A stretch of 6,968 bases of DNA. It comes from an uncultured Porphyromonadaceae bacterium (GTDB taxonomy: Bacteria; Bacteroidota; Bacteroidia; Bacteroidales; Muribaculaceae). A program made the translations under genes and the position numbers. Every line of letters begins with the position of its first letter. Position 1 is the first letter of the stretch. Positions 4,010 through 6,968 of the stretch are shown one piece after another. Location of the stretch: the NCBI GenBank assembly GCA_946183895.1, contig CAMHDX010000048.1:1-6968 (forward strand), in the 5' to 3' direction. The notes under the pieces are model-generated. The model worked only from the letters and a program-made list of their open reading frames with translations. It did no database searches and had not been told where the DNA came from.

Positions 4010-6649
4010 TTAATACCAGGTCACGCCGTTGCTGTAGCTGGAGCGCTTGTCGTACTTGACATCTTGGAGGATTGAACTCTTGACGGCGATGTGGAAGTTG
4101 TAACTCTTGTAAGGCCCCACGGGCACAAAGCTGGCGCTCATCTCGAAGCAGTGCATCTGACGCGTGACCGTGCAGTTCATGTAGGCAATCTTGTGGTGCT
4201 CGAAGTCGTAGCTGCCTGATAGCGAGATGCTCCAATTCTTGGTGGGGCGCACGTTGCCCGAGAAACTCAGACTATGGGTCCAGCGGCCCTTGTACTCGAG
4301 TTTTTTCTTGTCAAACTCACCGTAGCCGTAGCTCACCGAGTAGTTGGCGGTCAAGCTCCACGGGAAACTCCAGTGCTGGTAGTCGTTGTCGGAGGACTGA
4401 GAGTTGCCGCCGGGCGACGAGTTGTTGCTGTTGTTCTTCTTCTTGCGGAAGGTGTCGTTGTTGATGGTGTAGGAGAACGAGGTGCCGGTGCTTGCCAAGC
4501 GACCCCAGCCGCCACCATTGAACAGGCGCAACTTGTTGATGCGCACCGGGTTGCCCGCCTCGTTGAGGGCATACTTGTAGACGTCCCACGTGGCGCTCAG
4601 GCTCAAGTTGAAGCCCTTGGTGATGCGCAGCATGATCGATGTGTTCAGGTTGGACCACTTGAGTGAGTCGGCAGCCATGTTGTAGCTTTGCTGCAAGGTG
4701 AGGTTCTCAATGATTGAGACCTTCTTGTAGCCTGTGCTGTCGGCGTCGCTGCGCACCTTCGCCTCAATGTTGTTGGCGATGGAGAAGTTGATGATGCCCT
4801 GCCGCCCCGAGCCCGCCGAGCCGACTATGCCGTGGGCAAAGTAGTTGTACTTGCGCTCGTGCGCCACGCCGCTGGCGTCGGTGTATTGATAGCGCCCCCA
4901 GTAGCCCCAGAATGGCGTGCTGAAGTCCGGTGCGGCGCTGAAGGTGATGGTCGGGGTAATCACGTGGCGAATCATCTGCACTTTGTCGCCCAGGAACTTG
5001 AGCGGCTTGAAGAAGCCGTACACCTTGGTGCTAAACGAGAGTGCGACATTAAAGTCGAACACGTTGTAGAAGCTGTAAGTCGTGTCGGCGACCTCGACGC
5101 TGGCGTTGGGGTCCCACTGGCGGCGTATCTTGCTGGTGTACATACGGTCGTTCAAGGTGATTGACGGCGTGACGTTGAAGTACTTGAACACGTTGAAGGT
5201 GGCATTGATGGGCACAGTGTGGCTCATGCCGTTGCGCCAGTCCTTGACGAGGCTTTTCTTGAAGAACTCGTTTTGCTTGGCGGTGAGCGAGTTCTGGAAT
5301 CGACCGGTGTAGCTTATCTTGATCTTTTCGTACCAGCGTTCGTCGCCGACGGCGTTCTTGCGCTTGAACGGAGCCAGTTGCGCCATGGTGATGGTCACGT
5401 TGGGGAACGACACGTTGAGCGTGGAGTCGGCTGAGCGCTGGCTGATGTTGGCGGTGGTGTTGATGCTCCACTTGGAGCTCAACTTGTAGGCGAGGTTGAT
5501 GGTACTGCTCTTGGTGTTCTCGGTGAACGACTTGGTGTAATAGGTGTCCAGGTTGTTGCGCGAATAGCCGGTGGTGGCAAAGTTGACGCTGGCGCTGAAG
5601 GTGAGCGCCGGATTTGCCTTGGCATCCTGGCTGTGGCTCCACTGCACCTGGAAGTTGTGCATCTTGTTGTAGTCGGGATCGCCCTTGCTGCCGGTGACGG
5701 TGGTCAGGTAGTTGATGCTGAAGTTGCCGCGAAACTTGTATCGCTTCACATAGTTGCTCTGGGCGGCGATGCCCCATGAGCCGCGGGTGTAGATCTCGCC
5801 GGTGAGGGCGAGGTCAAAGTAGTCGCTCAGCGCGAAGTAGTAGCCGCCGTTGCGCAGGTAGAATCCGCGGTTGTAGTCCTCGCCGATGGTGGGCATGAGG
5901 ATGCCGCTGTGGTATTTCTCGCTGAACGGGAAGTAGCCGAAGGGCACCGCGATGGGTAGCGGCAGGTCCTCCAACACCATGTAGGCGGGACCGGTGACCA
6001 CGTTCTTCTTGGGTCGCACCTTCGCCTTGGTGAGCTGGAAGTAGAAGTGCGGGTGGTCGTGCTCGTCACAGGTGGTGTATTTGCCGTCCTTGATGTAGTA
6101 CTGGTCGTCCTCCATCTTCTTGGTCACGCCGCCGGTGAGGTAGCCCTCGCCCTGCTCGGTGACGATGCCGGTGATGTAGCCCTTCTTGGTCTTGAAGTTG
6201 TAGCTCATCGTGGTGGAGCCGTACTCGCCGCTACCGTCTTTGAACACCGGAGTGCCCGCCAGCTCACCGATGCTGTCGGGCGCGCCGACCGCGCGCACCA
6301 GGCTGCTGTCCATGTTCATGGTGATGCGCTCGGCGCTCATGTCGATGTCGCCATACTTGATCTTGCTGTCGCCGAACATGCGTGCAATGTTCTTGCCGTA
6401 GAGCACTATCGAGTCGTTGGCGGCAAATTGAACCGGATTGTCCAGGTCAACCTTCTCACGCTTGAAGCGGATGACGGTGTCGTGGCGTGTGGGCGGCATG
6501 GTATCGGTCACGACAGTGTCGGCCACCGCGGTGTCCGCCACGGCAACCGGGGGTGTGACCGCCTGGGCTATGCCGTGATTGGGAATAGCCAGAGTGATTG
6601 CCATCAGGCAAATCATTGCCCATATGTATCGTCGTGTGAGTACCGTCAA
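4010..6649 (-). CDS. lptD: LPS-assembly outer-membrane protein LptD (Bacteroidetes type)
   Basis: This 879-residue protein forms, in LptD systems, the outer-membrane barrel that with LptE places lipopolysaccharide in the outer leaflet. The signal peptide spans about 1-30 (RRYIW basic start, AMICLMAITLAI core, cleavage near GIAQA). A Thr/Asp/Ala/Val-rich stretch (34-50) follows, then an OstA/LptA-like periplasmic jellyroll at about 70-235. The barrel fills the rest as alternating beta strands, ending in the aromatic SNGVTWY as expected for BAM-folded proteins. Typical Bacteroidetes LptD motifs are YTTCDEHDHPHFYF (191-204), PFGYFPFSEKYHSGILMPT (236-254) and VGPYKSYNF (844-852). Mature cysteines are C194, C826 and C834, whereas E. 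coli uses four, so a single N-to-barrel disulfide is possible. A polar low-complexity loop (about 735-757, KKKNNSNNSSPGGNS) lies late in the barrel. The start is TTG 6649: no ATG, GTG or TTG lies upstream before a stop at 6719-6721, and the first ATG (Met12) would remove the basic signal-peptide start. Upstream is an HD-domain gene (41 bp); downstream are two exported hydrolases. Confidence 0.92.
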   Translation of the reverse strand: MTVLTRRYIWAMICLMAITLAIPNHGIAQAVTPPVAVADTAVADTVVTDTMPPTRHDTVIRFKREKVDLDNPVQFAANDSIVLYGKNIARMFGDSKIKYGDIDMSAERITMNMDSSLVRAVGAPDSIGELAGTPVFKDGSGEYGSTTMSYNFKTKKGYITGIVTEQGEGYLTGGVTKKMEDDQYYIKDGKYTTCDEHDHPHFYFQLTKAKVRPKKNVVTGPAYMVLEDLPLPIAVPFGYFPFSEKYHSGILMPTIGEDYNRGFYLRNGGYYFALSDYFDLALTGEIYTRGSWGIAAQSNYVKRYKFRGNFSINYLTTVTGSKGDPDYNKMHNFQVQWSHSQDAKANPALTFSASVNFATTGYSRNNLDTYYTKSFTENTKSSTINLAYKLSSKWSINTTANISQRSADSTLNVSFPNVTITMAQLAPFKRKNAVGDERWYEKIKISYTGRFQNSLTAKQNEFFKKSLVKDWRNGMSHTVPINATFNVFKYFNVTPSITLNDRMYTSKIRRQWDPNASVEVADTTYSFYNVFDFNVALSFSTKVYGFFKPLKFLGDKVQMIRHVITPTITFSAAPDFSTPFWGYWGRYQYTDASGVAHERKYNYFAHGIVGSAGSGRQGIINFSIANNIEAKVRSDADSTGYKKVSIIENLTLQQSYNMAADSLKWSNLNTSIMLRITKGFNLSLSATWDVYKYALNEAGNPVRINKLRLFNGGGWGRLASTGTSFSYTINNDTFRKKKNNSNNSSPGGNSQSSDNDYQHWSFPWSLTANYSVSYGYGEFDKKKLEYKGRWTHSLSFSGNVRPTKNWSISLSGSYDFEHHKIAYMNCTVTRQMHCFEMSASFVPVGPYKSYNFHIAVKSSILQDVKYDKRSSYSNGVTWY

Positions 6650-6690
6650 GACGTCGTTTCGCAGCGTGAATAGGTGTGGAAAATAGAATG

Positions 6691-6968
6691 TTAGTGCCCC
6701 AGTAGTGCCTCCATGGCATCAAACCTTGCCAGGGCGTAAACACCGAATTTTGCCAGCTTGGCTCGAGCCTCCTCGAGAGTGCGTGCAGGCGCGCCCACGT
6801 GGGTCTTGGAGAAGAACTTGTCGGCGTAGCACACAATCTGCTCCTCCAGGCTCACCGGCAACAGGTCGCGATGGGGTAGCGGCAGGTGCTGTTGCTCAAT
6901 ATCCTGGACTGTGATACCGGCGCCGGTGTGTCGCTCGCACACCAGCGCATGGCGATGCAGCCCCAACT
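6691..6968 (-). CDS. HD-domain (HDIG-type) phosphohydrolase, C-terminal part only
   Basis: The reading frame is open to the right edge, so the N-terminus and the first metal-binding His and HD residues lie outside the window. About 91 complete residues remain. The visible portion has LHRHALVCERHTGAGIT, the second-half His region of HDIG-type proteins (His13 of the visible part), then LEEQIVCYADKFFSK with the distal metal-ligand Asp (Asp49), and a helical C-terminus ending MEALLGH. Bacteroidales encode a small, cytoplasmic, roughly 180-residue HDIG protein of this sort whose substrate, probably a nucleotide or phosphate ester, is not established. It is the first visible gene of the minus-strand series and ends 41 bp before lptD, suggesting cotranscription. 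The TTG at the edge is internal and should not be taken as a start. Confidence 0.82.
   Translation of the reverse strand, partial: LGLHRHALVCERHTGAGITVQDIEQQHLPLPHRDLLPVSLEEQIVCYADKFFSKTHVGAPARTLEEARAKLAKFGVYALARFDAMEALLGH

Noticed and set aside
3999..4235. N-terminal extension of the YiiX-type ORF to 4235
   Set aside because: The extension lies in another frame inside lptD, is Gln/Arg/Leu-rich shadow sequence, and would bury the signal sequence that begins at ATG 3998.
6047..6673. 208-codon plus-strand ORF opposite the lptD 5' end
   Set aside because: Shadow of lptD with Val/Ala/His/Asp-biased composition and no motif, signal peptide or promoter.

Overview
The window looks like chromosomal DNA from a Bacteroidales gut-type bacterium, most likely a fairly GC-rich lineage of the Muribaculaceae/Prevotella kind. 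Four things support this. There is a Bacteroidetes-type -7 promoter box. The LptD is of the Bacteroidetes type. Short dockerin-like repeats sit at the ends of secreted proteins. A membrane-embedded AraC-type regulator is present. The family-level placement is inference.

Layout. Bases 1-456 hold no intact gene. They contain a REP-like hairpin at the left edge, an AT-rich stretch with an imperfect repeat, the 3' remnant of a minus-strand dockerin-tailed gene, a long inverted repeat, and the promoter of the next gene. Bases 457-1542 (+) encode a regulator with about seven membrane helices and a C-terminal AraC DNA-binding domain. It converges, with a 33-bp gap, on a minus-strand gene series that fills the rest of the window. 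In transcription order (right to left) these are an HD-domain phosphohydrolase (partial, runs off the right edge), the outer-membrane LPS-assembly protein LptD, a small exported YiiX-type papain-like cysteine hydrolase, and a secreted calcineurin-like metallophosphoesterase with two C-terminal dockerin-like repeats.

The minus-strand genes are tightly packed: a 41-bp gap, an 11-bp gap, then a 4-bp ATGA overlap. They are probably cotranscribed from a promoter beyond the right edge. LptD inserts lipopolysaccharide into the outer leaflet of the outer membrane, and the two genes behind it encode exported hydrolases, so the cluster reads as an envelope-biogenesis operon with an accessory hydrolase pair at its 3' end. 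What that pair acts on cannot be told from sequence.

The most unusual points are the YiiX-phosphoesterase pair coupled behind lptD, the dockerin remnant that shares a perfect 23-bp match with the phosphoesterase tail across the regulator gene, the nested inverted repeat next to the regulator promoter, and a possible eight-codon leader ORF overlapping the regulator start. No phage, CRISPR, RNA gene or insertion sequence was seen. I found no convincing evidence of a wholly new system.
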